Shown here piece by piece: positions 1 to 11,900 of a stretch of 64,000 nucleotides of DNA (the stretch's first letter is position 1; each line of letters starts with the position of its first letter). Source of the DNA: Zygnema cylindricum (taxonomy: Eukaryota; Streptophyta; Zygnematophyceae; Zygnematales; Zygnemataceae); assembly GCA_037447655.1 (NCBI GenBank), contig JBBHKE010001676.1, forward strand, positions 62,001 through 126,000, in the 5' to 3' direction. The notes below the pieces were generated by a model, which had not been told where the DNA came from, searched no databases, and saw only the letters and a list, made by a program, of their open reading frames with translations. The translations under genes and the position numbers were made by a program.

Positions 1-2
1 AA

Positions 3-110
3 ACACTACACGTGGTTTTCCCGTACAATGCACGTACTTTTCTCCAATAAACCATATAGTACGCTTATATACGCGGTAATCACATATAGCGTTCCAAGTG
101 TTTTCACACA
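3..110. repeat. Small hairpin element (ACTATATGTGG family), copy 1
   Basis: About 105 bp whose two arms are imperfect inverted copies. The left arm begins ACTACACGTGGTTTTCCCG and the right arm, read backwards, gives GCTATATGTGATTACCGCG. Related copies lie at 35708-35806 and 44461-44552, and a half copy near 45075. The central TATACGTGTA-like stretch and the trailing TTTTCACACATTTGAA tail are shared. No coding potential. It looks like a short MITE; the superfamily is not determinable by eye. Confidence 0.45.
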
Positions 111-165
111 TTTGAACTTTTGTTAAAACAATAACAATAATACCAAGGACCGGTTATAAACATAC

Positions 166-3100
166 CTGGTCCCAGTGGAAAAACCGAAATTGGGCGAATC
201 TGAACTTGCCAAGTGGAGGCGAGCTAATGCACTACCAAGCAATGCCTGGCTGGAATTTTGCATCTGTAAGATCAAATTGAATAGTTGGATTCAAAAAAAA
301 AGTGTTTCTTTTTTGATGTATTTAATTATTATGTGGTTTGTAACAAAAAAAAAAGACATGCTGACTGATGTTGTTGCATAGAGAACATGTGTTATTTTTC
401 CATCGTACTTTTATTATTATGTGGTATGTAAGAAAAAAAGACTAACTTTGTTGTGTACAAAGAACACAAGTGCTATAAACTAATGTACTAAAAACGGGGC
501 TAGACTGAAAAATTGGAGGCACCTGCCGTAAAGAGATTTGTTTGAAAGAAAATGTTTTACAAACATTTGTTTCAGATATAATTGTTTTACCAAACTTGTT
601 TTTTAAAGGAACTGGTAGAACTGGTTTTTTCAAGGACATGGCTTGTTTTTAAAAAACTGGTTTTTAAGAGCTTGGTTGTAACAAAATATTTTGAGAGACA
701 TTGATACTGGAATTTGTTTTGGGAAGTGGAATTCAGTCTGGTTTTTTATCAGCACTTGATCAAGGGAGAAAGAAAAATGGACCATACTTTGAAATTTAAA
801 GACTCCCCAAGTGACCATCATGGAGGCAAAACGAAACCCGAAATGATGAAAAGCAGTTTTCCAAAATTAACTTGTAAATCATGATGATAAAGAAAGGATT
901 CAATAACTTGAGCATTTGAAAGAATTGAGACTAAATCTTAGCATTAACGCATGGAATAGCAGGACTTGAAGATGAAATTTGAATATGAAATTTGAAGATG
1001 AAATTTGAGTATGAAATTTGAAGATGAGATTTGCAGAAGATGAAAGTTGAAGATGAAATTTGAAGATGAAAGTTAAAGAAAAAATTTGAAGGTCTTCTCA
1101 CCATTCCAAAAGGTCTTATGGGGAGGTGTTCCATAATGATAAAAGAACCTCCTTCAGGGAGATCTCCTTGAGCCAAAGGCAGTGGGACTCGGATAGTCTT
1201 TGTTGCCCCCATTTGCCGTAGACTGAAAAAAAATAAAAAAAATTGCAACACTACACTTGGTAACACTCTAAAGCCCATACAAATATCACAATTCCACTTC
1301 TGTGGGAGGACGTGAAGTACTGATCCGAACTTCCCTCAACTGCTCATGTTAAGGACAGAGGAGCACGGAGGGAGGGAGAGAGGGAGGGAGAGGCAGGGAG
1401 GGAGGGAGGGAAAGGAGAGAAAGTAGAGAGAGAAAGAAAGTGAGAGAGAATAAGAAGCTCACGCAGGCAGGGTACGTTTATTCTATCTATTCGAGGGAGT
1501 ACATTATCCTGAATATCTTTGGTAGAAGACAAAAAATCTTCAATCAAAGAAAAAACGTCTTCAATATAAGACAGAAAATCTTTGATACAAGACAGAAATC
1601 TCCACCTTAAAGATAAACCATCTTTGATATAAGACAAAATCTTCAACAAAAGAGAAAAAAATTGGAAAAAGACAAACTTTGAAACCAGACAAAATCTTCG
1701 CTAAAGGACAAGGAATTGCTGACGGGCAGGGAGGGCATACCTACGCCTCAGCCTCCCCTTCGAACATTTCTGACGACCGAAAGCTCCTGCAGTCAAACAA
1801 GAGGGCTTGCATCAATAGGCATTTTCTCCCTTACATTTCTTTTTTCATATTTTTTTCTCTCTTCCCCCTCCCCCTCTACCTCCTCCCCTCTCTCTCTCTC
1901 CCCCTATCTTTCTTTCCTGGTGTATTTAATTAATCAAATATTGGATATCATCACCAAAATATGACCAGAGATCATGACCAAAACCGGACCAAAACACGAC
2001 CCAAAAATATGCCTAGTGTTGCATAATTTCATGGACAAACAAAACGTTTGGGATAGCCAGCACATCCCAAAATTACTTTGTAATCGCTACGCAAACTTTG
2101 ATGCCGGTTTTTTTTGCCCCGGGACATAAAATATTTTTAATAATACTTATTATCTTTCCCTTAAACGCTAATTTGGTAAGCGGTCGAAAATCGTCCACAT
2201 TGCTCGGACCTAAATTAGAATCAATAACACTAAAATAAATCCCACGGTACATAGTTCTTAGCGGGAAAAAGGTGTAGTTGAAGCAAAAGAAGTGCTTGCG
2301 TTCCTGTGCGTTGATTACCAGATTGATCTACTTGACACAGAATGTCGAACATATGACGAAAAAGTATGAGTGATTCAACAATCTTTAAACCTGGGAATGA
2401 AACATGTTGCCATATTACCTTATCTTTCATTTTGGCTTCACAATTTCTTACGTCATATCTAGGAACAAGGATAGAAAGTTGGTAATCCACACAAAATGGT
2501 TATCTGAAATTTCAATTGACGACACTATTTCATGTGCACTTGAAAACTCGAAGCTCCAAATGGTGTCCAGGGGACCTATTTCAATAAACACATTGTTCAT
2601 CACCATTCTTGTGTTGTACGGTTTCAATGTCCCTTGTATACAAAACCTATGCGGATTCGATCCAACACTGGATATTTTAAATGTGAAACGTACACATACA
2701 ATGAAAAAAACATCTTTCCCCAAAAACAGCATATTTTGCCAGATCCTGTATAGGTGATAGGTTATAGGTGATTTCCGAGATGTCAGTGATGCTCTCGCAT
2801 ATATTACAGCCAATTCTTTCTTATGGTACTCGTAAAACTTAACAATTGTAAGGAGGTTCAATATGTTTTCTTATGCGTGGACATTTCCAACAAAAGAAAA
2901 AGTTATACTTCTCATGTCCCCAATTTTAGAAAACAAAACTGTTACTGCTGCTCGGCATGGTTCAAAGAAAGTGACCACATAGCTAGACAAATTCGCCCAA
3001 ACTAAATTTTGAAGATTTTGTGCAACAAAACAATCACAACACAATTGATCAAAAGCACCCCACGAATCGTTATTAACATTAATAACAATAATTTGGTGTC

Positions 3101-4432
3101 GAAATAATTTTGTGTTTGTTGCCCCTTAGACATAAAATAGCATTGATGAAACTAATTGTTTTTTTCTTAACGCTTGCTTTTTAAGCTGTTCAAAAACGGC
3201 AACATTGTATGGAACTGAATAAGAATTAATAACACTAAACTAAAGTCCGACGCTAACAATTTTTGAAATTTAACGCTGATAAAGATCCACAGTGTACACA
3301 GTGTATCATTGTTAGTGTCAATGACACTATATCGGGGATGACACTATATTTACCCCTCGAACCTAAAATAGTATCATTGACACTAATTGTTTTTTCTTTA
3401 TGCCAACTATTTCAAACGTCATTTGGAACCGAAATAACACTAACATAAACCCCAAGCTAATAATTTTAAAGATTAACACTAATAACAATCCACGGTGTAG
3501 TGTCCATGCCTCACTTTACATAGAGATTTAAAATTGCTATAACGTATAGTCCGGTCATTAATCACTTTCAATTAACCCATCATCTCAACTTTTGGTTGCC
3601 AAATTTTAATTCTAAACGAACACATACAATCATTGCAATACTGAAACATTGTAAAAGGTGAAAAAATTGAAAGTCCTAAGTCCTTTACCTGTTGATTTTC
3701 ACAAAATAGTCGCCTCCGGTACAATGAAATGCGTATGATTCATTAATACAACCGCTAAAGTGTACTTCTCGAGGACGTCTTTTGAGATCACCACATCCTA
3801 GTTGCTGAAGCCTTGCTATAACAGCAAAATCCCCTGAATTTAACTTTCGTTTGCTTTGACCATCCGTACCATCCGTACCGGCCGTACTAAAGTCGAACCA
3901 ACCCTGAGCTTGACACCTGATTGGACGAGAGACAGATCAAAATGTCAAGAGAGATTCCGAAGGGCAAAGAAATGAAGAGGCAAATGAGTGATTCTTAACC
4001 AAACTATACATCCCATCATTATTAGAGCAAAGAAATTATTAGTGTCAAAGCAAAAATAGAATTTATATTACCAATTTAGTACAGGGAGACGTGGCGTATT
4101 GTAGTCCACCACCTTAAGTGTTGTTAAGACCAAGTTAGTGTTTTTAACTCAAATAGAGACGGCCGGTGTACCAAGCGCCAGGCGAATAAGTAAAGCAAAA
4201 ATTAAGATGAAAATATATTTTTAGCACAGGAAAAATGATAAACATTACAATAACTTGGCAAAATGTTGCATAAAGTAAGTTTCAGGTTTAAGAGGTCTTG
4301 CCTAACCGAGTGTGAAGTACGAAGGTGAAACCTAACGCTCCTTTTGACTTGAAAAATTGTTTGGTTTGGCAAGGGTGTGTATGGTAGACACTCGCCTGCA
4401 AAGCCTGACAGAAACCCTAATTGTTGCGACAT
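166..4432 (-). CDS. FN3K: Fructosamine-3-kinase family protein (partial, C-terminus beyond window)
   Basis: Likely phosphorylates ketosamine adducts on glycated proteins so that they decompose (known family role). Exons, minus strand: 4432-4307, 3903-3689, 1786-1745, 1222-1102, 263-166; then the gene leaves the window. Phases agree at every join (0, 2, 2, 0, 2), giving about 200 residues. Exon 2 ends with GCINESY and YFVKINR, the nucleotide-binding strand with the ATP-binding lysine. Exon 3 is only 42 nt and encodes MFEGEAEA. Exon 4 has KTIRVPLPL and GGSFIIMEHL, the family signature, and exon 5 has LGSALARLHLA. The catalytic HGD loop would lie outside. Exon 1 (MSQQLGFLSGF, then a basic Ser/Arg-rich stretch) resembles an organelle transit peptide. 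It is the least certain exon, chosen because its GTTAGG donor and the exon 2 acceptor are both phase 0. The 1.9-kb intron 2 holds hairpin MITEs. Confidence 0.85.
966..1085. repeat. Degenerate tandem repeat, GAAGATGAAATTT unit
   Basis: Irregular tandem copies of a roughly 12-18 bp unit (GAAGATGAAATTTGA and variants) in the fructosamine-kinase intron 4, directly downstream, in gene direction, of the exon ending at 1102. Confidence 0.75.
1360..1700. repeat. Purine tract and AAGACARAATCTT tandem repeats
   Basis: A nearly pure GA tract (about 1360-1452) is followed at 1500-1700 by imperfect repeats of a unit like TATAAGACARAAATCTT. All of it lies in fructosamine-kinase intron 3. A complementary CT-rich tract lies at 1855-1915. 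Nothing coding is seen. Confidence 0.6.
2090..2251. mobile_element. Degraded hairpin MITE, GCCCCGGGACATAAAA subtype
   Basis: Shares the GCCCCGGGACATAAAA core with the element at 36171-36367 and a similar segment at 3120-3140. The right terminus reads CCCACGGTAC, a worn form of CACGGTGTA. No convincing left terminus was found, so the start is approximate. Confidence 0.4.
3053..3296. mobile_element. TA-flanked hairpin MITE (TACACCG family)
   Basis: The left end is a worn terminus (CACCCCACGAATCGTTATTA). The right end reads GATCCACAGTGTA, with the TA at 3295-3296. That TA is also the left TA of the next element, so two copies lie back to back in fructosamine-kinase intron 2. Confidence 0.55.
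3295..3499. mobile_element. TA-flanked hairpin MITE (TACACCG family)
   Basis: The left end is TACACAGTGTATCATTG and the right end is AACAATCCACGGTGTA. It abuts the element at 3053-3296 and shares its TA dinucleotide. Confidence 0.6.
4006..4170. mobile_element. TA-flanked hairpin MITE, GGAGACGTGGC subtype
   Basis: A 165-bp element in fructosamine-kinase intron 1. The left end is TACATCCCATCATTATTAG and the right end is AGAGACGGCCGGTGTA. The interior GGAGACGTGGCNNATT-TAGTCCAC is shared with 26293-26476 and, inverted, with 24232-24433. Confidence 0.55.
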
Positions 4433-4602
4433 ATTTTATGCTAGGCAAATACTAAAGATCTATGAGAAATTCATGTGATTATTGTAGTGAAGTAACTTGC
4501 CCTAATGCTGAAAGCCAAAACCGTGCGTAAATTTACCCAAGAAATGTACGAGCTGTATGATTTCTCCTCAAAACGTAGTTGTAATTAGTTACTTACTAAT
4601 TA

Positions 4603-5268
4603 GGGTATGGTTACATCAGACGAAAAGTGAGGTATAATACAGAATATTGTACTTGCCCGTACCATGCCGTACTATATTTTCGTGAGTTTCTTCAAAACAA
4701 CATTACAGAAAATATGATAACGATTCTCCAAGTATTCCGGAGAAGACGTCGACCGTCCGATTACATTTTGGTCTTCATCTGCGAAGCAATTGCTCCAAGC
4801 GCCTCTGTATTGGTGAACCCACCTCGCGGAGGTGGGTTCACCAATACAGAACCAGTCAATTCGCTACATTTGGACGATAGACACGTGCGTCGATGAAAAA
4901 TGAAAATTTTCACACGCCCCCAAAGTCAAGTGCCTTCGGACAAGGTGACCGTAAAATCTTTGCCGAAAAGAAATACGGTTTTTTTCCTGAAAGTCAGCAG
5001 AGTGAAGGAGATCTCTGAGGTACATTGACGAGGTACACTTGTGAAGTACACGTGCGAAGTACGCAAGTACAGATTTGCATACGAAAATGGTCGGTTTTCA
5101 AATCTTTGCGATTTTAGAGATTTGATCGTCGAATTACGTGGAACCACTCAAGAAACAACACGTATGTAAAACCTATTTACAGACGATACGCGATGTAACC
5201 GAGGCCTCTGTAATACAGAAATTTTGTAGTCCGTACTATTACAGAGACCTCCTGATGTAACCATGCCC
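4603..5268. mobile_element. Non-autonomous PIF/Harbinger-like element with TTA target duplication
   Basis: Inverted ends GGGTATGGTTACATCAG (left) and its near-perfect complement CTGATGTAACCATGCCC (right; one mismatch) are flanked on both sides by TTA (4600-4602 and 5269-5271). A 3-bp TTA duplication with GGG ends is the usual PIF/Harbinger pattern; that assignment is inference. The 666-bp interior has no transposase-like frame. At its centre-left is a perfect 47-bp palindrome (4804-4850). Confidence 0.75.
4804..4850. repeat. Perfect 22-bp inverted repeat with 3-bp loop
   Basis: Arm TCTGTATTGGTGAACCCACC plus TC, loop GCG, then the exact reverse complement. Every base pairs. It lies inside the TTA-flanked element. 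Confidence 0.95.
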
Positions 5269-5576
5269 TTAGTGTTACCCTATCAGCAACCGCCGAAGGA
5301 GCTTCTTAGAAACTTATTCTTTTTGGGCCAAATTTGGATATGGTAGCCAAAAGAAGAGTCTTTCCAAAACGTATCCTGCATCGTATCGGAAATACGGAAT
5401 TTATCCGCACTCCAAAAAACACGGTCAGGATCGCGCCTGAAAAATAAAGAAGTGGATAAACTTACAGTAAATTACTGTAGTAATTCAGTACAGTACTTAC
5501 CTGTACCGTAATTAAATAGCGATTCATGGTATACCGTGCAGTGTAATATTTTTGTTCGAAAAAATGCACTCTAGAG

Positions 5577-5709
5577 TACACCGTGTACCGCTCGGATTGT
5601 TAATCCGACGGTTGCGAGGATTCTCACCTTCCGATTGGCGGTCTCCAATAAAAAATCGGTCGTGTGCATGGAAAAAAAATATCAACACTAATAGCGATTC
5701 AGGGTGAAA
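5577..5709. mobile_element. Truncated TA-flanked hairpin MITE
   Basis: The left end TACACCGTGTACCGCT and the right end AGCGATTCAGGGTGAA enclose the inner arms (GGATTGTTAATCCGACGGTTGCG and a GGCGGTCTCCAATAA segment) seen in the 210-226 bp copies. At 133 bp it is a shortened copy in the trpD upstream region. Confidence 0.55.
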
Positions 5710-5947
5710 CTGTACAGAAGTGTCAATGTTGTTTTCGACATTTTAATTAAATTTCTCTGTTCACACCTATTCAATTTCTGCCAATAGGAAAGTGAGAATC
5801 ATACCTTTCAAGCGCAATCTTCGGATTAATCATCCGACGGGTGTGCACAGAAAAAATATATGTTAAGCGCTGAAAAAACATTGACGCTAATAACGATTGC
5901 CGGTTTACTTCTTGGCTATTACTTCAAGCCTCTTCCTCTTTGTCACC

Positions 5948-8900
5948 ATGGAGTCCCTTGTCACTATGGAATCCCTTGTCTCCCCTGTCAGCCATGGTTG
6001 TCTCTCCCGCCATTCAGATGCCTCTGTTTCGTGCAAAACAACTACATCTTGTTTTTTTCCTTTGCATTCTACACACCCTGGGTCATTGACAAAAACGATG
6101 AAGTCTATTTTGGCAGTCAGCCATGGTTTTTTGCATAGAACCGGTAGGGTTTCAATGGCAGCTGGCACCGGTAGTAGAAGGACACGTGTCAGTATGACAC
6201 GTGTCAGTGCAGTTACTGCTACAGTTACAGAAGCTCCTACAGACTTACGTGAGGTTTGTCCAAAAATCCTGTGTAAAATACCTTTTTTCTTTAACCTGCC
6301 ATGGTTTTTATTTTTTGTGGCATTCAATGTCATAAAATCTATAGTTTTATTTGAGAAACGTGTGATCTTTTGGTAATCGGAAATTTCTACCTTACTTTTT
6401 TCTCGGCTTGCCGTCTTTTTTCTGTTTCTGTTTTTGTTTTTGTTTTTTTTTTTTTTGGAGAAGTCATATGTTTACAAAAAATAATACATTGCCCCTTTCT
6501 CAACGGATTTTTTGGGTACATTGCGAGGACACATGCCTGGCTTGAGTCTGAAAGAGTTTGCAGCTCCATTTTTTTTCTTTTTCTTATTTTTAAAGCTGTT
6601 CTTACTGTCTTTTCGTTGAAATGTCATGCTTTATCTCTTTTTTTTACTGTTTTTAACAAGTATACAGCCCTGCAAAATGACACCTTCAGAAGTTCTTTTT
6701 TGTCACAATATAGAGCAACATCTAAACAAGTAATAGGTTATTATCATATTGTGGCAAATTTGTAGGTCTTAGTTTTTTTTTTTTTTTTTATGATTTTTTT
6801 CTATGAGAATGAAGGCTGAGTGAACTCCTTGTTTTGTACAGTTGATAGAGCTCTTTGTCACATCATAGAGCATCATCATAGCACATAAGGAAATCATTAT
6901 ATCATGGCAATGTTTCAGTTCTAAGCTTATTTTTTTTCCACGAGAATGAGAGCTAAGTGAACTCTTTTTTTTGGAAAAACGATAGAGCTTAAGCATCATC
7001 TAAGCAAGTAAGGACATCATGGCAAATTTTCTATATGTGGCAAATTTTCAATTCTTAGTTTTATTTAATTTTAATAGAATGGGAGCTAAGTGAAGTCCTT
7101 GTTTTTTTTGTACAGGTAATAGAGCTCCTAATGGCCAGGACTGACTTGAGTGAAGCACAAACAGCGGCCACCATGGAATCTCTCATAGCAGGGGCAGAGG
7201 TTGCCCAGATTAGTGCATTTCTTGTGCTTCTCCGAGCTAAGGGGGAGACTCCCGAGGAGGTACACTGCCCATCGCTATTAGAGTTAATAACCAAATACTA
7301 GAGCTTTTTTTCTTGACTCAAAGGCATAAATTAATGCTAATTAGTTAAGTGGCCATAATGAGCCTCGTTAGATTACATTGCTAATTCTAATGAGGTGTTA
7401 ACATTAATAGTTCACTATAATAGCGATGGGCAGTGTAGACTGCCCATCGCTGGTTGAGTTAATGGCTCAAAGGGGAATTACACGAGCTCTGTGACTGGCG
7501 TTATGGGCATAATCATAGTGTTTGTACAGAAAACTGTACGATTTGTAGAAAACGTTCAATTTTCTGTACGGTTACAGTGATTACTGGCCAGTATCGACAG
7601 TCCTAGCGTACGTGTGCTTACTCTTCAATTCTCAAGTGTTTTATTTTGACTCAAAAAAATAATATTATTTAATCAAATGGCCTTTTGAGGACCTTGTGTC
7701 AAAACGTGTTTTAGTGTAGTTAGTACTAAATCCCCTTTTAAGGCTAATTAGTCCTAAATCTAACAGCGATGTAAGGTGTAGTTTATTAACATGCAACTTT
7801 TGCCTACCTCCAGGTTTTCTGGCCAGCAGATGTAGCTGATCTTGAGCAGATTTTCATGGAAGATTTTGTTTGTGAGTTGCAGTTGTCTTTTTAACATCTT
7901 TCACATTGTTGATCTGAGTATGACAGGGTTTTCCGTTCAGTTAATTGTAGCTGTAATCTGGTCCGCGTCTTCTTGCAAAAAAATAAGTGGAGTCTTATTG
8001 TTTCCATATGTATTGTGGAACCTGTGCAACTATTTTTTGACAGGGGGCAGTATGGGTTCCATTACCTGAATTGACTTAACACACTCTTTGAGCTCTAATT
8101 TTTTTTTTGATTGTGCATTGCACGGTAAATATTCTGGTTTTAAAAAACAAATTGAACAAACACCAACCCTTTTGCAAACTTTTGTTGGCAATGTCTTCAT
8201 TGTTTTTTTCTAAGATAAAGTATTTTGACATTTTCTCACCCAAAAATAAATCGAAGGAACTCTTGTGTCGTACTTAGATTAGAAATAATTGGCACTGGTT
8301 ACTAAATGGAAGAGCGACTCATTAGGTTGACGGGACGTGTTCCAGTGATGTTTCAGTTTTTCTATACACCATTATCTGTGACGGTTTCAGCTTATTGGAA
8401 CTTTGTCATTGCTGCAATTGGTGCTAAAAATAAAAAAGAATGTAGTCAATAGCTGTCTGTAAAACTGTGTCAGAGAAATATGAAATTTGTGTTTCTTGCT
8501 GACGTCTATGATTTCTCGAACAACACAAATATGGCGAGGTATACCTTCTGTTGTTCTCCCTTGAGTCCTTTCTGGAGGAGAATTCTTTCGATAAAAATGA
8601 ACAAGCCATTTTGTGTAGTCGCTGCAAACTGGTTCCTTGACTGCAGATGAAATCTCTTGGGATGTATGTTTTCCCACTGATCTCCTTATCTTAACCATCT
8701 TTGTATGAATGCCTTATCTGTTCTTAACCATTTTGTATGAATGTCATTATGACTGGTCGTCTGCCCTTGTGTGAATGCCTTTATCACTGATGTTCTGATC
8801 TTAACCATCTTGTATTAATGCCTTTATGGTCTTAAACATCTTGTATGAATGCCTTTATGACTGATTTTTTGTACAAATGTATGACCGATCTTCTGATCTA

Positions 8901-11900
8901 AACCATCTTATTGGAATGCCAGGTGGCTGGCCTTGCAAAGGCAATGAGAAGTGTGTGTGTACCTGTTGTGACTGGTGAAAATACTTTGGACATAGTGGGA
9001 ACGGGAGGTGATGGTGCGAATACTGTCAATATTTCCACCGGGGCATGCGTCCTTGCTGCAGCTTGTGGGGCCAAAGTGGCTAAGGTGCGTGTCTAATAGG
9101 GTTAATCACAACATAACATGGGAGGGAGGGAGGTGGTATGAACAATAATTATTGTGGATATTGGTCGGAAGGGAGGCAGAGGGAGAGAGTGTGCGGGGGG
9201 AGGTTAGAGTGATCCGAATGGTGAAACTGGAGAATGTAGTGGTGTTAAATACGCATATGATTTGCGATAACACAGTGTTTCCATGCATTTTTCGCACAAT
9301 GACCCTATGTTATCAACTAAGACCTGAAAAGCCGAGAACTGCAACAGTCCTTATCCGTATAGATAATAACCGGTGTTACTGGACAGTAACTTACAGAAAA
9401 TTGTACAATTTGTACTTTTTTCTGTACGATTATTCCTATTTCTAGCCAGTAATGCCAGTTATTGTGTACTTATAAGTACCCTCTAAAGGGGACTTAATGG
9501 AGAAGGACAGTTGCTGTTTTCGGCCTTTTATTTCTTAGTTGTGAACATTGTTTTAAAACTGTATATGGTTAATCGGATAATGCGTGTTTTTAACTGTTAA
9601 ATATGGGTATAATACGAGGTAACCACACTTGGTGTTTCCCTAAGTCTTTACAAATTTAAACTATGGTTGGGAAGTTTCGTGGACAAAGTCATAGTTGGTC
9701 GTAGGAGAAGGCAGACTCATATTGAAGAAGGTTTATAATGGCTGTGGATGCGTGATTTTTTTTATTTTTTTTTAACTTTATTTTTTGATTTCTTCAGCAT
9801 GGAAACCGCTCAGTTTCCAGTGCCTGCGGTAGCGCTGATGTTTTGGAGGCATTGGGAGTGGCAGTCGACCTCGGGCCAGAGGTAGAGTTTTTTTGTTCAC
9901 AATATATAGTGTTGTATTAATTATATTGATTGTATTACTATTGTTGTATTGTTGTATTGTTGTATTGTTGTATTGTTGTATTGTTGTATTAATACATATG
10001 GTTGTATTCTTATATATTGTTGTATTTGTTCTGTTAATATTTATGGTTTTATTTGTTGTATTAATATATATGATTTGTATTGCTGAATATATTGTTGTGA
10101 TGAAGTACATGGAGGTTTTCAGAAGTATATTGACTCTCTTGCCGCGTCTTGTAAAGTAGCATTTTTTAATGTTGTTTTTTGATGGTCAAATACAGTAAAA
10201 GATGGTTTTGTGTATCTGGAAGTTTTCAAAAAATTATTGCCAGCATCTCATGAATGCATTTTCCATTATTCAAGCCCCATTTTGAATAAAATTGCTGAAA
10301 AATGTTGCTCGACATATGACGAGGGCAAATGTGAGAGCGTTTTATTTTGGTGGTCAGATATTTTCCATTGGTTGCTGCCATTGGTTCTACCATTTTTTTC
10401 TCAGTTTGTTTTCCTCACCTCCTTTTGGAAAACTTCTGCATTTTCTCTGTTTCATCATTTTCAGGGAGTTGCTCGATGTGTAAAGGACGTCGGAGTGGGT
10501 TTTATGTTTGCCCCACGATACCATCCCGCGATGAAAATTGTCGGCCCAGTCAGGAAAGCACTTAAAGTGCGAACAGCATTTAACATTTTAGGACCAATGT
10601 TGAATCCCTCGATGGCTCCCTGTGGCCTTATTGGGGTCTACAATGAAGGATTGGTGAGTGGTTACGGAGTGGAAAACAGAGAAAGGTTGGTGAGTGGTGT
10701 TAAGTGGATATGGAGTGGTAAACAACAAAGGGTTGGTGAGTGGATATGGTGGTAAAAGATCGACTTCTGGTAGTGTGCTCAAGTGGAGTGAAATGCAATC
10801 CTTTATTGTTGAGTGATTTTACCTTTTGTAGGCTGTTGCATGATGGAGAGAGTAAAACTTAGAGAAGGAAAATGGAAGAGAAAGAAATGAAAGGGAGGAG
10901 AGAGATTGAATAGACAGGGGATAGAGGGGCTTGTTATCAATTGCCATCTTTTAGCAAACTGACATTGTCTTGGTCAACATTCCGTCTGTCTTTAGTTCTC
11001 TCTAGGGTGCGTTTCACTTTAAGTTTGTGAAATTTCCACATTTATACTACATTTCTCATCGCTATCAACTCAAATTCAGTCATGGGTTCTTTGATCCATT
11101 ATCATAAAATAATGTTAATAACACTTATTAAATAAGTGGCCCAAAATTAGCCTCTATTTTCGTGAAATTGTTTTTTTTGGTTGGAGGATTTAGGTTGGTC
11201 TGATGGCGAAAACTCTTCAACGGCTCGATATCAAACGAGCACTGGTGGTTCATTCTAAAGGGCTTGACGAGATTTCTCCAATGGGTATGGAAAATAGGCA
11301 AAGTCTTTGCCATACCTCTGATTATTTACAAAATTTGTTTGGACAATTGCATTTCGACCACACTCCATGTCAATGCCTTCTCATAATATCCCCTTGTAAT
11401 GCATTGTTTATTAGTGATTATCATTAGGGTAACTAAGAATACATTCATTTAAAGGGGCACAAGATACATTCTTTAACACTGAGGGTCACCCGGTTTAATC
11501 TTTCAGATTATACTTGTTTTGTGAAGAGAATATAATTTTTGTTGGTTCCTTGTTAGCGTTAATGACACTTATTCGGTCAAATTTTTTTTTATCCCTGAAC
11601 ATAAAATCACGCCAATAATATAATTTTTTTTTTTCTGAATGCTAAGCTGGTAAGCAGTTGAAAGTTGTCCTAGGTGCTCAAACTTCAATTAGAATCACTA
11701 ACACTAAAATAAATCCAACAAAAGATATTTCTGAACAGTAATATGGATTTACGGTGGACTGAGTGAGAGCGACTGGATTGGGGATTGTTTGTGTGGGGGA
11801 TGAAGTTCAGGGCCTGCGGATATGCTGGAGGTGACACCTGGCGGTATCAACCGGTTCTATGTTGATCCTTGTGAGAGACCCAAAACATGACAGACTTTCT

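Larger units (their letters stand above)
4433..5947. other. Divergent intergenic region, FN3K / trpD
   Basis: About 1.5 kb between two head-to-head genes, so it should hold both promoters. Much of it is transposon-derived: a 666-bp TTA-flanked element (4603-5268), a hairpin MITE (5577-5709), and the worn right end of another hairpin element at about 5765-5905 that stops some 45 bp before the trpD start codon. No clear TATA box can be assigned. Confidence 0.6.

Noticed and set aside
2404-2861. Overlapping open frames of 117 and 137 codons on opposite strands
   Set aside because: Inside the fructosamine-kinase intron 2, no recognisable motif, no splice context tying them to the gene.
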